Shown here piece by piece: positions 1 through 6,354 of a stretch of 19,915 nt of DNA. Position 1 is the stretch's first letter; the number at the start of each line of letters is the position of its first letter. The stretch covers positions 1 to 19,915 of the forward strand of contig UROZ01000026.1 in assembly GCA_900549655.1 (NCBI GenBank), written 5' to 3'. The position numbers were made by a program, and so were the translations under genes. The notes beneath the pieces were generated by a model. The model did no database searches. It had not been told where the DNA came from and saw only the letters and a program-made list of their open reading frames with translations. Source of the DNA: an uncultured Collinsella sp. (GTDB lineage Bacteria; Actinomycetota; Coriobacteriia; Coriobacteriales; Coriobacteriaceae).

Positions 1-690
1 GCACCGCTCAACAGCGCATGCAACCACGGCATCGCGAAGGGCAACCCCAACGAGGTCTACCTGCGCTACCCGCGCTCTCCCTTTGCCGACCAGTCCGGCG
101 AGGCCGGCTTTACCCGCACGCCGAGCGATGACGCGTGCGCCTACACCTGGGATCTCGCGCTCACCAAGCGCGGCAGCGACGGCGACAAGCCGCTTGCCGG
201 GGCGGTCCTGAGCATCGCCGACGACCGCGGCCGCACGCTGTCGGCCGACGGCACGTGGGATGCGGAGGGCAAGGCCACCGTCACCACGGGCGAGGACGGC
301 CGCGTGACCGTCTCGGGCGTGGATTCGGGCAAGCTGGAGGTCCGCGAGCTCAAGGCGCCCAAGGGCTACACCGCCTTTGAGGGCACGCGCTCCGTGACGG
401 TCAAGGCCGAGGGCCTGGACGTCGACCAGGTGGCCGCCGCCAAGCCCAAGCTCACCATCACAGCAGAGTCGCCCCTACGCGCCGACAGCGCGGATGGGTC
501 GACGGGCAGCCTGGAGGCGTCGCTCATCAACACGCCCACCGGCACGCCCCCTAGCACTATCACCGGAGGCTTTATGCCCTCGACTGGCGATATGGCAATG
601 TACGCCGCGGCCGCCGCAGCGGTCGCCGGAGCCGCGCTCATCGTGGTCGCGCTCCTGGTCAAGCGGGGAGGTGGCAGCCATAAAGAGTAG
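1..690 (+). CDS. C-terminal part of a large CnaB/SpaA-type cell-wall-anchored pilin (5' end outside window)
   Basis: The frame is open from base 1 to a TAG at 688-690, so this is the last 229 residues of a longer surface protein. It contains a CnaB/SpaA-like beta domain (about residues 48-140). That domain ends in an E-box-like stretch, LEVRELKAPKGY, which in pilins carries the Glu catalysing an internal Lys-Asn isopeptide bond. The C-terminus has a sortase-type signal, FMPSTGD, then an Ala/Val-rich membrane helix and a short KRGGGSHKE cytoplasmic tail. The sorting signal is a variant of LPxTG with Met in place of Leu. The protein is probably an ancillary (tip or basal) pilin linked to the backbone pilin 108 bp downstream by the class C sortase at 5407-6345. 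GC is very high (strong C/G third positions), unlike the next gene. Family assignment is firm; the exact role in the pilus is inferred. Confidence 0.85.
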   Translation, partial: APLNSACNHGIAKGNPNEVYLRYPRSPFADQSGEAGFTRTPSDDACAYTWDLALTKRGSDGDKPLAGAVLSIADDRGRTLSADGTWDAEGKATVTTGEDGRVTVSGVDSGKLEVRELKAPKGYTAFEGTRSVTVKAEGLDVDQVAAAKPKLTITAESPLRADSADGSTGSLEASLINTPTGTPPSTITGGFMPSTGDMAMYAAAAAAVAGAALIVVALLVKRGGGSHKE

Positions 691-785
691 CTGGCAGCCC
701 CACAGAGAGCGGGGCGAGACGTAGCGAAGTAGATGCTAAGACACAGACAGACAGATTTAGATTAAATGGAATTCGAGCAGAAAGC

Positions 786-790
786 AGAGG
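786..790 (+). promoter_or_regulatory. Ribosome binding site that fixes the pilin start at 799
   Basis: AGAGG lies 8 bases before the ATG at 799. The in-frame ATG at 766 has no Shine-Dalgarno-like sequence in front of it and would put a charged stretch ahead of the signal peptide. The start at 799 is therefore preferred. Confidence 0.7.
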
Positions 791-798
791 AAAAGAAG

Positions 799-2568
799 AT
801 GAGCATGAGCAAGAACATCGCACGCCTGGCAGTAACCGCCGGCCTCACCGCAGCGCTGAGCTTCGGTGGAGTCATGGCCCCGGTGACCATGGCGTTTGCT
901 GATGATGCGGCGGGTTCGACCAATAGCATCACGATCAAGCAAGATGAAAATAACACGGACGCCGCGAATCCGGAAAAAAAGACTCAGTTTGTTGCCTATC
1001 AGATTTTTAAAGCCAAGGTGGTTGATGGGACTGACTCAGGCAACAAGGTCGTTTCTGATGTCGAATGGAACGCCGATGTGACACTTGACACCCGGAACGC
1101 CATCATTGCTGCTATTCAGGGCAGCACTGACTATGATTCCACTAATCCGAAAATTCCCACTGAAAATCCCACCGCGCAGGATGTTGCTGACTGGATGGCT
1201 GCGAATCTCAAGAACGCTTCTTGGGTTGTGAACAATGGCGATTTGCTCGATAAGATTGCCGACTTGCTCAAGAACACTGTACCTACCAAGCCAAAGGGGG
1301 CTACTAGCGCTGCTTTCGCCGCAGATACCTCAGTTTCTTTTGAGAGCCCTGGCTACTATCTCTTCCTGACTGACGCTGGCTCTATCGGCAGTGCGGATGA
1401 ACATTCCGGCAAAAAGCAGACTGGTACGTCGCCGATCTTCGCTGTCGTGGGCGGCAGTGCTGTTGAGGTTACCGAGAAGACCGGCATTCCTACGGTTACA
1501 AAGAAGATTAAGGACGACAAACCCAACAGCGATTGGGCCGACAAGGCTGACTCACAGGTTGGTCAGAATGTTCAATATCAGCTAACCGGCACCGTTGCCG
1601 AAAACGTGGCCTCGTTCGATAGCTACTACTACGAGTTTCATGATGAGCTTTCTGCTGGCCTGACGGTTAAAGAGGGCTCCATTAAGGTATATGCTGGCAA
1701 TAATCGCGACAGCGCTGTGGATATTACTTCTGCATGCACTCCCGAAGTCACGGGCGGTGCAAACGGCGCGGGTCAAATCTTGACCGTTAAGTTCGATGAC
1801 CTCAAGACCGCCGTGTCCAACCTCACCAAGGACACGAAGATTTTCGTCGAGTATGCCGCCATGCTCGATCCCACGAAGGCTGAGATGGTTACTGTTGGCG
1901 GCGAGGGTAACGAGAATACCGTCAAGCTCATCTACTCCAACAACCCCATGAGCAATGGCAGGGGTGAGTCCGTGCCCGATACTGTTCGCGACTACACCTA
2001 TGCGCTCAAACTCGTCAAGCAAGATCACGAAAGCAAGAACAAGCTCCAGAATGTCGGATTTACCATCCAGGCTACCGTTCCTGATGACAATGCGGACGGC
2101 AGCGCTTCTAAGAACAAATACGTTCAGGAACATGGCAACCTTGGTGAAACGCCGCATGAGTTCTTCACTGATGGAAATGGCGAAATTTACATCAAGGGAC
2201 TTGACGCCGGTACTTACACCGTTCATGAGCAGACTGCCCTCGGCAACTACAATTCGCTGAAGGACTTCACTTTCACGATCTCGACTCAGGCGTCTAGTGC
2301 AGACAGTCTTCATAAAACCGAGGAAGAGGCACAGACCGTGACAGTCACCAGGACGGCGGAGACTTCCGACCTCGTTATCCTTAATGACGATACTCAGACT
2401 GATGGTACCGTCACCCTTACCGTCGAGAATAAGAAGGGCTCCAACCTCCCGCTGACCGGTCTCAACGGCGTGACCTTTACTTGGATTGCTGGCGGCGCGG
2501 TGCTGTGCATCGGCGTGGCGCACCTCATCCGCAGCCGTAAGCAGGCCGAGGAGTCCGAGCAAGAGTAA
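799..2568 (+). CDS. Isopeptide-forming backbone (shaft) pilin with LPLTG anchor
   Basis: 589 residues from the ATG at 799. Residues 1-34 are a Sec signal peptide (basic MSMSKNIARL, hydrophobic core, cleavage near MAFA-DD). A central D2-type fimbrial domain follows (VTKKIKDD, then QVGQNVQYQLTGTV and YYEFHDELSAGL). Next is a CnaB-like domain starting at YALKLVKQD and ending in the E-box-like YTVHEQTALGNY. The sorting signal LPLTG is at about 550-554, followed by a hydrophobic helix and the basic tail RSRKQ. This is the layout of sortase-polymerised major pilins (FctA/SpaA type), in which Lys-Asn isopeptide bonds stiffen each subunit. It sits between an ancillary pilin and, 2.8 kb on, a class C sortase. 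The body of the gene is clearly AT-richer than both its own ends and the preceding gene, suggesting allelic replacement of the exposed part. A strong terminator follows. Confidence 0.92.
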   Translation: MSMSKNIARLAVTAGLTAALSFGGVMAPVTMAFADDAAGSTNSITIKQDENNTDAANPEKKTQFVAYQIFKAKVVDGTDSGNKVVSDVEWNADVTLDTRNAIIAAIQGSTDYDSTNPKIPTENPTAQDVADWMAANLKNASWVVNNGDLLDKIADLLKNTVPTKPKGATSAAFAADTSVSFESPGYYLFLTDAGSIGSADEHSGKKQTGTSPIFAVVGGSAVEVTEKTGIPTVTKKIKDDKPNSDWADKADSQVGQNVQYQLTGTVAENVASFDSYYYEFHDELSAGLTVKEGSIKVYAGNNRDSAVDITSACTPEVTGGANGAGQILTVKFDDLKTAVSNLTKDTKIFVEYAAMLDPTKAEMVTVGGEGNENTVKLIYSNNPMSNGRGESVPDTVRDYTYALKLVKQDHESKNKLQNVGFTIQATVPDDNADGSASKNKYVQEHGNLGETPHEFFTDGNGEIYIKGLDAGTYTVHEQTALGNYNSLKDFTFTISTQASSADSLHKTEEEAQTVTVTRTAETSDLVILNDDTQTDGTVTLTVENKKGSNLPLTGLNGVTFTWIAGGAVLCIGVAHLIRSRKQAEESEQE

Positions 2569-2668
2569 CGCTCGCTCACCCATCCTTTTGGCAGGTGGGA
2601 TGTGATGACCATGAGACTTGCGGACACTTTTCTCGTCCATCCACGTTCTTGCTTTGCCATTCTCTTTT

Positions 2669-2707
2669 CGGGGCAGACTCCGTACTGGAGTTTGCCCCGT
2701 TCTTTTT
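2669..2707 (+). terminator. Rho-independent terminator of the pilin operon
   Basis: A 13 bp stem (2669-2681 with 2687-2699, one G-T pair) with a 5-base GTACT loop is followed by TTCTTTTT. It lies 100 bases after the backbone pilin stop, so transcription of the pilins probably ends here and the sortase at 5407 needs its own promoter. The sequence between the stop and the stem (2569-2668) shows no gene. Confidence 0.88.
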
Positions 2708-2713
2708 GGATAA

Positions 2714-2851
2714 CACAGGCAGCCTCCACCGTCCGATGTGGACTCATCCGTCATCGCGTTTCTTGACTCGTATGAAGTTCGGTTTAAGGTCCGTAGGCGC
2801 ACGCGCAGTGCGGACGGTGGAAGGCATTTGCGCCGCAACAAGCGCAAATAA
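2714..2851 (+). pseudogene. Decapitated second copy of the small basic membrane protein gene at 3185-3334
   Basis: The frame after the TAA at 2711-2713 encodes VIAFLDSYEVRFKVRRR and ends LRRNKRK before the TAA at 2849-2851. This matches the C-terminal two thirds of the intact 49-residue protein at 3185-3334 (VIAFFDSYEVRFKVRRR ... LRRKRK), with mostly conservative changes. The N-terminal hydrophobic half and the ATG with its ribosome binding site are missing. The only possible start is a GTG at 2738 without a good Shine-Dalgarno. The peptide tail is conserved while the start is lost, so I call it a remnant, but a short protein from the GTG cannot be excluded. Confidence 0.65.
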
Positions 2852-2853
2852 GA

Positions 2854-2881
2854 ATGCCCGGGGTTAGAGGCCCGGGCATTT
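2854..2881. terminator. Hairpin terminator in repeat copy A
   Basis: The perfect 9 bp stem ATGCCCGGG (2854-2862) pairs with CCCGGGCAT (2871-2879). On the plus strand only a short TTT follows. On the minus strand the stem is followed by TCTTATTT, so it may also stop leftward transcription. The equivalent stem in copy B has a different sequence but the same position. Confidence 0.65.
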
Positions 2882-2890
2882 AACAAAACC

Positions 2891-2984
2891 AGAAAACTAG
2901 GCCGCCCGCGCTTTCGATCACTTACGCGGGAGTCGTCGTTTCCTGTAGCTATTGTATCCCGAATCGCCCCAGCGATCTGGGATA
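2891..2984. other. Two conserved hairpins in repeat copy A
   Basis: First hairpin: CCCGCG (2905-2910) pairs with CGCGGG (2925-2930) inside an outer arm AGAAAAC (2891-2897) / GTTTCCT (2938-2944, one mismatch). Second hairpin: the arm starting TATCCCGAATCGC at 2955 pairs with GCGATCTGGGATA ending at 2984, 12 of 13 positions paired counting one G-T. Both structures recur in copy B with differing sequence, pointing to a structured RNA or a protein-binding DNA element. Confidence 0.6.
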
Positions 2985-3122
2985 ATTTGAAAACGCAAAT
3001 ACGGGCCTCTACCTGACCGGGCAATGCCGCCAGGCTCCGCTGCTCAAAGGATCGTGTGTGTAACCATCGAACAAATGTTTGCAAATATTGCGTTTACCAG
3101 CTGTAAGTGCGTGCGCTCGCGG

Positions 3123-3128
3123 TAAAAT
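3123..3128 (+). promoter_or_regulatory. Possible -10 box (TAAAAT) for the small membrane protein gene
   Basis: TAAAAT lies 57 bases before the ATG at 3185. I see no convincing -35 at 16-18 bp (the nearest TTTACC at 3093 is too far), so this is only a weak promoter call. The stretch 3017-3120 shows nothing else. Confidence 0.3.
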
Positions 3129-3184
3129 ACCCTTGCGACGCATCCCGTGCGCGGGCGGCCGACGACTCGATCGGAGGTCCCCAA

Positions 3185-3334
3185 ATGCTGAAATTCCTTA
3201 ACGCGCTCGCTGCCCTCGCGGCGGTGGGCACGTTCGTCATCGCGTTTTTTGACTCGTATGAGGTTCGGTTTAAGGTCCGTAGGCGCTCGCGCGGTGCGGA
3301 CAGTTCTCGGCGTTTGCGCCGCAAGCGCAAATAA
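3185..3334 (+). CDS. Small basic membrane protein, 49 residues, function unknown
   Basis: Starts at ATG 3185, with GGAGG at 3173-3177 seven bases upstream, an excellent ribosome binding site. An in-frame GTG at 3107 has no such support. Residues 1-22 are one hydrophobic helix (MLKFLNALAALAAVGTFVIA). They are followed by FFDSYEVRFK and a strongly basic tail (RRRSR ... LRRKRK). A short single-span protein with a cationic tail is the build of small type I toxin-like or holin-like peptides, but I recognise no specific family. The TAA at 3332-3334 runs directly into a GC-rich terminator. The tail, terminator and hairpins are duplicated at 2750-3016, where the N-terminus is lost. GC-rich codons and the strong RBS support real expression. 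Confidence 0.65.
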   Translation: MLKFLNALAALAAVGTFVIAFFDSYEVRFKVRRRSRGADSSRRLRRKRK

Positions 3335-3363
3335 AAACGGCCGGGGTTGCAGCCCGGCCGTTT
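3335..3363. terminator. Hairpin terminator after the small membrane protein gene
   Basis: AAACGGCCGGG (3335-3345) pairs perfectly with CCCGGCCGTTT (3353-3363) around a 7-base loop. On the plus strand only TTT then AACACG follows. On the minus strand the stem is followed by TTTTTATTT across the end of the gene, a better U-tract. It therefore looks bidirectional and may end a leftward transcript right at the gene's stop codon. Confidence 0.75.
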
Positions 3364-3371
3364 AACACGTT

Positions 3372-3465
3372 AGAAAACTAGGCTGCCCGCGCTCCTTAAC
3401 ACTTACGCGGGATGCGTCGTTTTCTATAAACATTGTATCCCGAATCTTTCTGTTGATCCGAGATA
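3372..3465. other. Two conserved hairpins in repeat copy B
   Basis: CCCGCG (3386-3391) pairs with CGCGGG (3406-3411), nested in AGAAAAC (3372-3378) / GTTTTCT (3419-3425), which is fully paired here. A second arm, TATCCCGAATC from 3436, pairs with GATCCGAGATA ending at 3465 at 9 of 11 positions. On the minus strand ATTGTA at 3432-3437 reads TACAAT, a candidate -10 for a leftward RNA of roughly 95 nt ending at the 3335-3363 terminator. No good -35 is seen. Confidence 0.5.
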
Positions 3466-3526
3466 TTTTGAAAACTCAAATACGGGCCTATGCCTGATAG
3501 AAATCTCGTTATTTCCTAAAATTATG

Positions 3527-3549
3527 TATAATTCCAATATTAACTGGAA
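3527..3549 (+). promoter_or_regulatory. Promoter -10 and operator-like inverted repeat of the AbiE-like operon
   Basis: A consensus TATAAT at 3527-3532 is immediately followed by TTCCA (3532-3536) ... TGGAA (3545-3549), an inverted repeat over the likely transcription start. The first gene of the operon encodes a winged-helix protein, and AbiEi-type antitoxins are known to repress their own promoters by binding such repeats. The -35 is not obvious. Confidence 0.5.
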
Positions 3550-3562
3550 CTAAGCGAAAAAG

Positions 3563-4531
3563 ATGGAAATGAACGAAGCGCTTGCCTACTTACAAGAAGC
3601 ACTGGGCCTCTCCGCCAAGGCTAAAACTTGGCCTGGATCCGCACGCTTGCCGCTGCATCTGCGGTCGATTGAGGTCCGCGCCGTTGACGCAAATGGTTTT
3701 TCTTTTTTGCTTGCAAGTTTGCCTACTGGCGTTGGGCTTCCCGAGGCTAAGAGAGTCTATAGCCAGCTAGCCTTGCGTGCGGAGGCTCCTGTCGTCGTTT
3801 CGTTTCCTGATGCCGATGCGCGTCAGCGCAAAGCATTGGTCGCACAAGGGATCCCCTTTGTTTGCCCCGGTAGACAGGCTTTTCTTCCATTTATGGGCGC
3901 TGCCTTCACAGAGAGAGGCAACGTCCGGTTTCATAATCGCGCGACCAAGATGTCATCCAACGCGCAGGCTGCCGCAATCTGGGGAGCAGGGCAGGAGTCA
4001 TATCATCCCGATGACCTTTGTCGTGCGCTTGGGATTTCGGCAAGCCGCGCGAGTGAGGCCGTAACCGAGCTTGTAGACAGGGGGCTCGCAAGGCGCGAGC
4101 GGCGCGAACGGCGTGTCATTGTGTTCCCCGTGGCCGCGGATCTTCTGCTCAGTGAGCACATGGCAGAGTTCTCCTCGCCTGTCTCGAAGGTTGTTTTTGC
4201 AAGGAAGGCACCACGGATCGACCGTCTCACTGACGCTGGCGAGACGGCGCTCGCTGCGCGTTCGATGCTTGCTGCGCCGAGCATGGAGCAAAAGGCTGTC
4301 TTAAGAAGTGCATGGCGTGGGCTGCGTGACCTTGAAGTCGCAGAAGGGGAACTGCCAGACAGCGAAACGACGATGATCCAAGTGTGGCGCTATGCGCCCG
4401 TGTTTGCCGACTCCTCCCGTATCGACGACATTTCACTTGCGCTATCTTTGGCGGCAATCGACGATGAGCGAATTCAGCTTGAACTCGATCGCATGTTTGG
4501 AAAGGAATATCCATGGCAGGAAGCGCTGTAG
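3563..4531 (+). CDS. AbiEi-like winged-helix regulator/antitoxin, partner of the nucleotidyltransferase downstream
   Basis: 322 residues from ATG 3563; a second ATG at 3569 is equally possible because no strong Shine-Dalgarno precedes either. Residues 1-125 form an alpha/beta domain of unknown fold (VVVSFPDADARQRKAL, IPFVCPGRQAFLPFMG). Residues about 137-190 form a winged helix (DDLCRALGISASRASEAV, then LVDRGLARRERRERR). The C-terminal ~130 residues are helical. The gene overlaps the next by 19 bases, as in antitoxin-toxin pairs, and that gene is an AbiEii-type nucleotidyltransferase. The call therefore rests on the helix-turn-helix plus context, not on a close match to classical AbiEi. Codon use is much less GC-biased than in the neighbouring housekeeping genes, which suggests horizontal acquisition. 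Likely DNA-binding repressor of the operon and antidote to the toxin. Confidence 0.6.
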   Translation: MEMNEALAYLQEALGLSAKAKTWPGSARLPLHLRSIEVRAVDANGFSFLLASLPTGVGLPEAKRVYSQLALRAEAPVVVSFPDADARQRKALVAQGIPFVCPGRQAFLPFMGAAFTERGNVRFHNRATKMSSNAQAAAIWGAGQESYHPDDLCRALGISASRASEAVTELVDRGLARRERRERRVIVFPVAADLLLSEHMAEFSSPVSKVVFARKAPRIDRLTDAGETALAARSMLAAPSMEQKAVLRSAWRGLRDLEVAEGELPDSETTMIQVWRYAPVFADSSRIDDISLALSLAAIDDERIQLELDRMFGKEYPWQEAL

Positions 4532-5286
4532 AAGGTCTCCAAGAATTTCGGCAGCATATGCAGGAAGCTGCAGGGTCGTATGCGCTTATTGGCGGCACAG
4601 CATGCGACATTTTGCTCGCGGAGGCGGGACTTTCGTTTAGGGCGACCCACGATTTTGATGTAGTCATTGTCGCCGATGACCGGCTGCCTCAGACGGCCGA
4701 AGCCATATGGACCTTGGTGTGTGATGGCGGCTACCGCTGTGGCTGGGGTGAAAGCGAAGCCTCATGTTTTTATCGGTTTACGGAACCAAAGAGGCCGGGT
4801 TATCCCCATATGATCGAGCTCTTCGCGAAGTGCCCCGACTTTCTAAAGGGTCGTGAGGGGGTTGAGGTGGCGCCAATTCACGTTGATGAAAACATAAGCA
4901 GTCTTTCGGCGATTTTATTGGACGATGCTTATTACAACTTGTTTCTTCAGGGAATTCGGACCGTAGACGGTGTTTCGGTCTTGGATACGGAATACATTGT
5001 CCCGTTCAAAGCGAAGGCGTATCTCGACCTAAAAGCTAGAAGGGAAGCTGGGGAGAACGTTGACTCGAGGAAGGTCAAAAAGCATAAACGCGATGCGCTG
5101 AGGCTTGCTCAGCTGCTTGGTGAGTCGGCGGGCATCAGCCTGGTCGAAGAGCTGAAGGAAGATATGCTTGCGTTTGTTAAAGACTGTGAGGCAAGTGACA
5201 TCAATCTGAAGCAGATCGGGGTTGCAGGCGTAACGACGATGCAGCTACTCGAGACGATGAAAGCAACATATGGCTTGATTGGTTGA
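4513..5286 (+). CDS. AbiEii-like nucleotidyltransferase, probable toxin
   Basis: 257 residues from ATG 4513, preceded by AAGGA (4502-4506) six bases upstream inside the end of the previous gene. Near the N-terminus it has ALIGGTACDILL followed by RATHDFDVVIV. This is the GG(T/S)...R-x-T/S-x-D-x-D signature of the DNA polymerase beta-like nucleotidyltransferases of the AbiEii/AbiGii/MenA toxin group, where the two Asp residues bind metal. Further on, FKAKAYLDLKARREAG and SRKVKKHKRDALRLAQLL match the Lys/Arg/Asp-rich second half that these enzymes use for nucleotide binding. Known relatives block growth by modifying tRNA 3' ends or other targets and can abort phage infection; the substrate here is unknown. 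The gene overlaps its antitoxin candidate and shares its low GC. Confidence 0.75.
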   Translation: MAGSAVEGLQEFRQHMQEAAGSYALIGGTACDILLAEAGLSFRATHDFDVVIVADDRLPQTAEAIWTLVCDGGYRCGWGESEASCFYRFTEPKRPGYPHMIELFAKCPDFLKGREGVEVAPIHVDENISSLSAILLDDAYYNLFLQGIRTVDGVSVLDTEYIVPFKAKAYLDLKARREAGENVDSRKVKKHKRDALRLAQLLGESAGISLVEELKEDMLAFVKDCEASDINLKQIGVAGVTTMQLLETMKATYGLIG

Positions 5287-5327
5287 GCGGGGGTTACGTT
5301 GTGCGGGTAACGCAGCCCGATTCCATT

Positions 5328-5350
5328 GTCCGAGTGGTGGCACTCGGGAC
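5328..5350 (+). other. Hairpin between the AbiE-like operon and the sortase
   Basis: GTCCGAGTG (5328-5336) pairs with CACTCGGGAC (5341-5350) with one bulged G. No T-run follows, so terminator function is doubtful. It could attenuate transcription of the toxin operon or mark an insertion boundary. Confidence 0.4.
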
Positions 5351-5406
5351 TCGCTAATCGGCTATTATTTGTTTAGACAACCTGAGCTATAGAGGAGTGA
5401 CCGGCG

Positions 5407-6345
5407 ATGGTGCAGGGCGCCAAACATATGAAGAGCAATAACGCCGCGGCCAACGGCGGCTCAAGCCCCCAGCCCAAACCTCAACCAAAACCTAAGCGCC
5501 GTCGCAAGCGACTGCCGCGCTGGGCCGATCGGCTCATCACCATCGTCATCATCCTTATTGGCGTGGGCCTTATGACCTGGCCGTGGATCTTGGACCGGCT
5601 CGAAGCCTCGGGCGTGTTTAACCAGATCAGCACCGTGTCCAGCACCGTTGACGCGCTGTCTGCCGAGGAGCGCGAGCGCATCCTGCTCCAAGCTCGCTCC
5701 TTTAACGAGCAGCTGGCGGGCGAGGCCACCGAACTTCCCGCCGACCAGATCGAGCCCTACGCTCAGCAGCTCATCTTTGACCGCGACCCCATGATGAGCT
5801 GGGTCGAGATCCCCTCCATCGACGTGAGCATGCCCATCTACCACGGCACGAGCGAGGAAGTCCTTATGGCGGGCGTCGGCCACCTGGAGGGCACGAGCCT
5901 GCCGGTGGGCGGCACATCGACGCATTGCGTGCTCACTGCGCACTCGGGCATGCGCAACCTGAGCATGTTCGACGACATCCATTCGCTGGAGCCCGGCGAC
6001 CTGGTGCTGCTGCATACCATGAACAAGACGCTCGCCTACAAGATGGTGGACTCCGAGGTGGTGCTGCCCGAGGAGATGGAGTCGCTGACCATCGAGCCCG
6101 GCGCCGACAAGGTGACGCTCGTCACCTGCACGCCCTATGGCGTGAACGACCATCGCCTGCTGGTGCATTGCGTACGCACCAAGTACAGCAAGAAGGACGT
6201 CGACAAGCAAAAGTCGCTGGCCGGCCGCCACTGGGGCAAGCGCGAGTTTGCCGTGCTTATCGTGGTCGTGGCCATTGTGCTGTTGCTGCTCGACATCGTG
6301 ATCCACGCGGTCCGCAAGCGCCGCAAGGCCAAGGCCTCGGCATAA
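5407..6345 (+). CDS. Class C (pilus-assembling) sortase
   Basis: 312 residues from ATG 5407, with GGAG (5394-5397) nine bases upstream. Proline- and lysine-rich cytoplasmic start (PQPKPQPKPKRRRKR), membrane helix about 42-60, extracellular sortase domain about 125-258, then a second membrane helix about 281-300 and a basic tail. Catalytic residues are visible: His179 in LTAHSG, Cys241 in TLVTCTPYG, Arg250 in NDHRLLV. The TLVTCTPYG form and the extra C-terminal membrane span are typical of class C enzymes that polymerise pilins. A possible lid segment is D127-P128. Its substrates are presumably the two pilins at 1-2568, although 2.8 kb of unrelated low-GC sequence and a strong terminator now separate them, so it must be transcribed separately. 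TATTAT at 5363-5368 is a weak candidate -10. Confidence 0.93.
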   Translation: MVQGAKHMKSNNAAANGGSSPQPKPQPKPKRRRKRLPRWADRLITIVIILIGVGLMTWPWILDRLEASGVFNQISTVSSTVDALSAEERERILLQARSFNEQLAGEATELPADQIEPYAQQLIFDRDPMMSWVEIPSIDVSMPIYHGTSEEVLMAGVGHLEGTSLPVGGTSTHCVLTAHSGMRNLSMFDDIHSLEPGDLVLLHTMNKTLAYKMVDSEVVLPEEMESLTIEPGADKVTLVTCTPYGVNDHRLLVHCVRTKYSKKDVDKQKSLAGRHWGKREFAVLIVVVAIVLLLLDIVIHAVRKRRKAKASA

Positions 6346-6354
6346 GACATTCTT

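Larger units (their letters stand above)
2750..3016 (+). repeat. Copy A of a ~260 bp direct repeat (sORF tail, terminator, two hairpins)
   Basis: Aligns almost end to end with 3236-3497. Shared blocks include GTCATCGCGTTT, GACTCGTATGA, GGTTTAAGGTCCGTAGGCGC, CGCAAATAA, AGAAAACTAGG, CTTACGCGGGA, ATTGTATCCCGAAT and CAAATACGGGCCT. The two copies begin 486 bases apart. The copies differ by many substitutions and short indels, but the stems of their hairpins and terminators are kept. It was probably generated by duplication or a second insertion of the same module. Confidence 0.9.
3236..3497 (+). repeat. Copy B of the ~260 bp direct repeat
   Basis: Second copy of the module at 2750-3016. It begins inside the intact small gene at the codons for VIAFFDSYE and ends about 30 bases before the TATAAT of the AbiE-like operon. 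Terminator and hairpin positions match copy A. Confidence 0.9.

Noticed and set aside
691..765. ACAGACAGACAG microrepeat and a GCCCC...GGGGC stem between the two pilin genes
   Set aside because: The stem is only 5 bp without a T-run and the microrepeat is very short, so neither supports a terminator or phase-variation call.
2595..2867. 90-codon plus-strand frame after the pilin
   Set aside because: It runs through the pilin terminator and over the remnant gene in another frame; no start signal.
1582..3084. 500-codon minus-strand open frame across the pilin and its downstream region
   Set aside because: It lies antisense to a pilin with signal peptide and LPLTG, crosses a strong terminator and both coding and repeat sequence, and has no domain pattern or ribosome binding site.
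5363..5368. TATTAT as the sortase promoter -10
   Set aside because: No -35 at suitable spacing; mentioned only as a weak candidate within the sortase entry.
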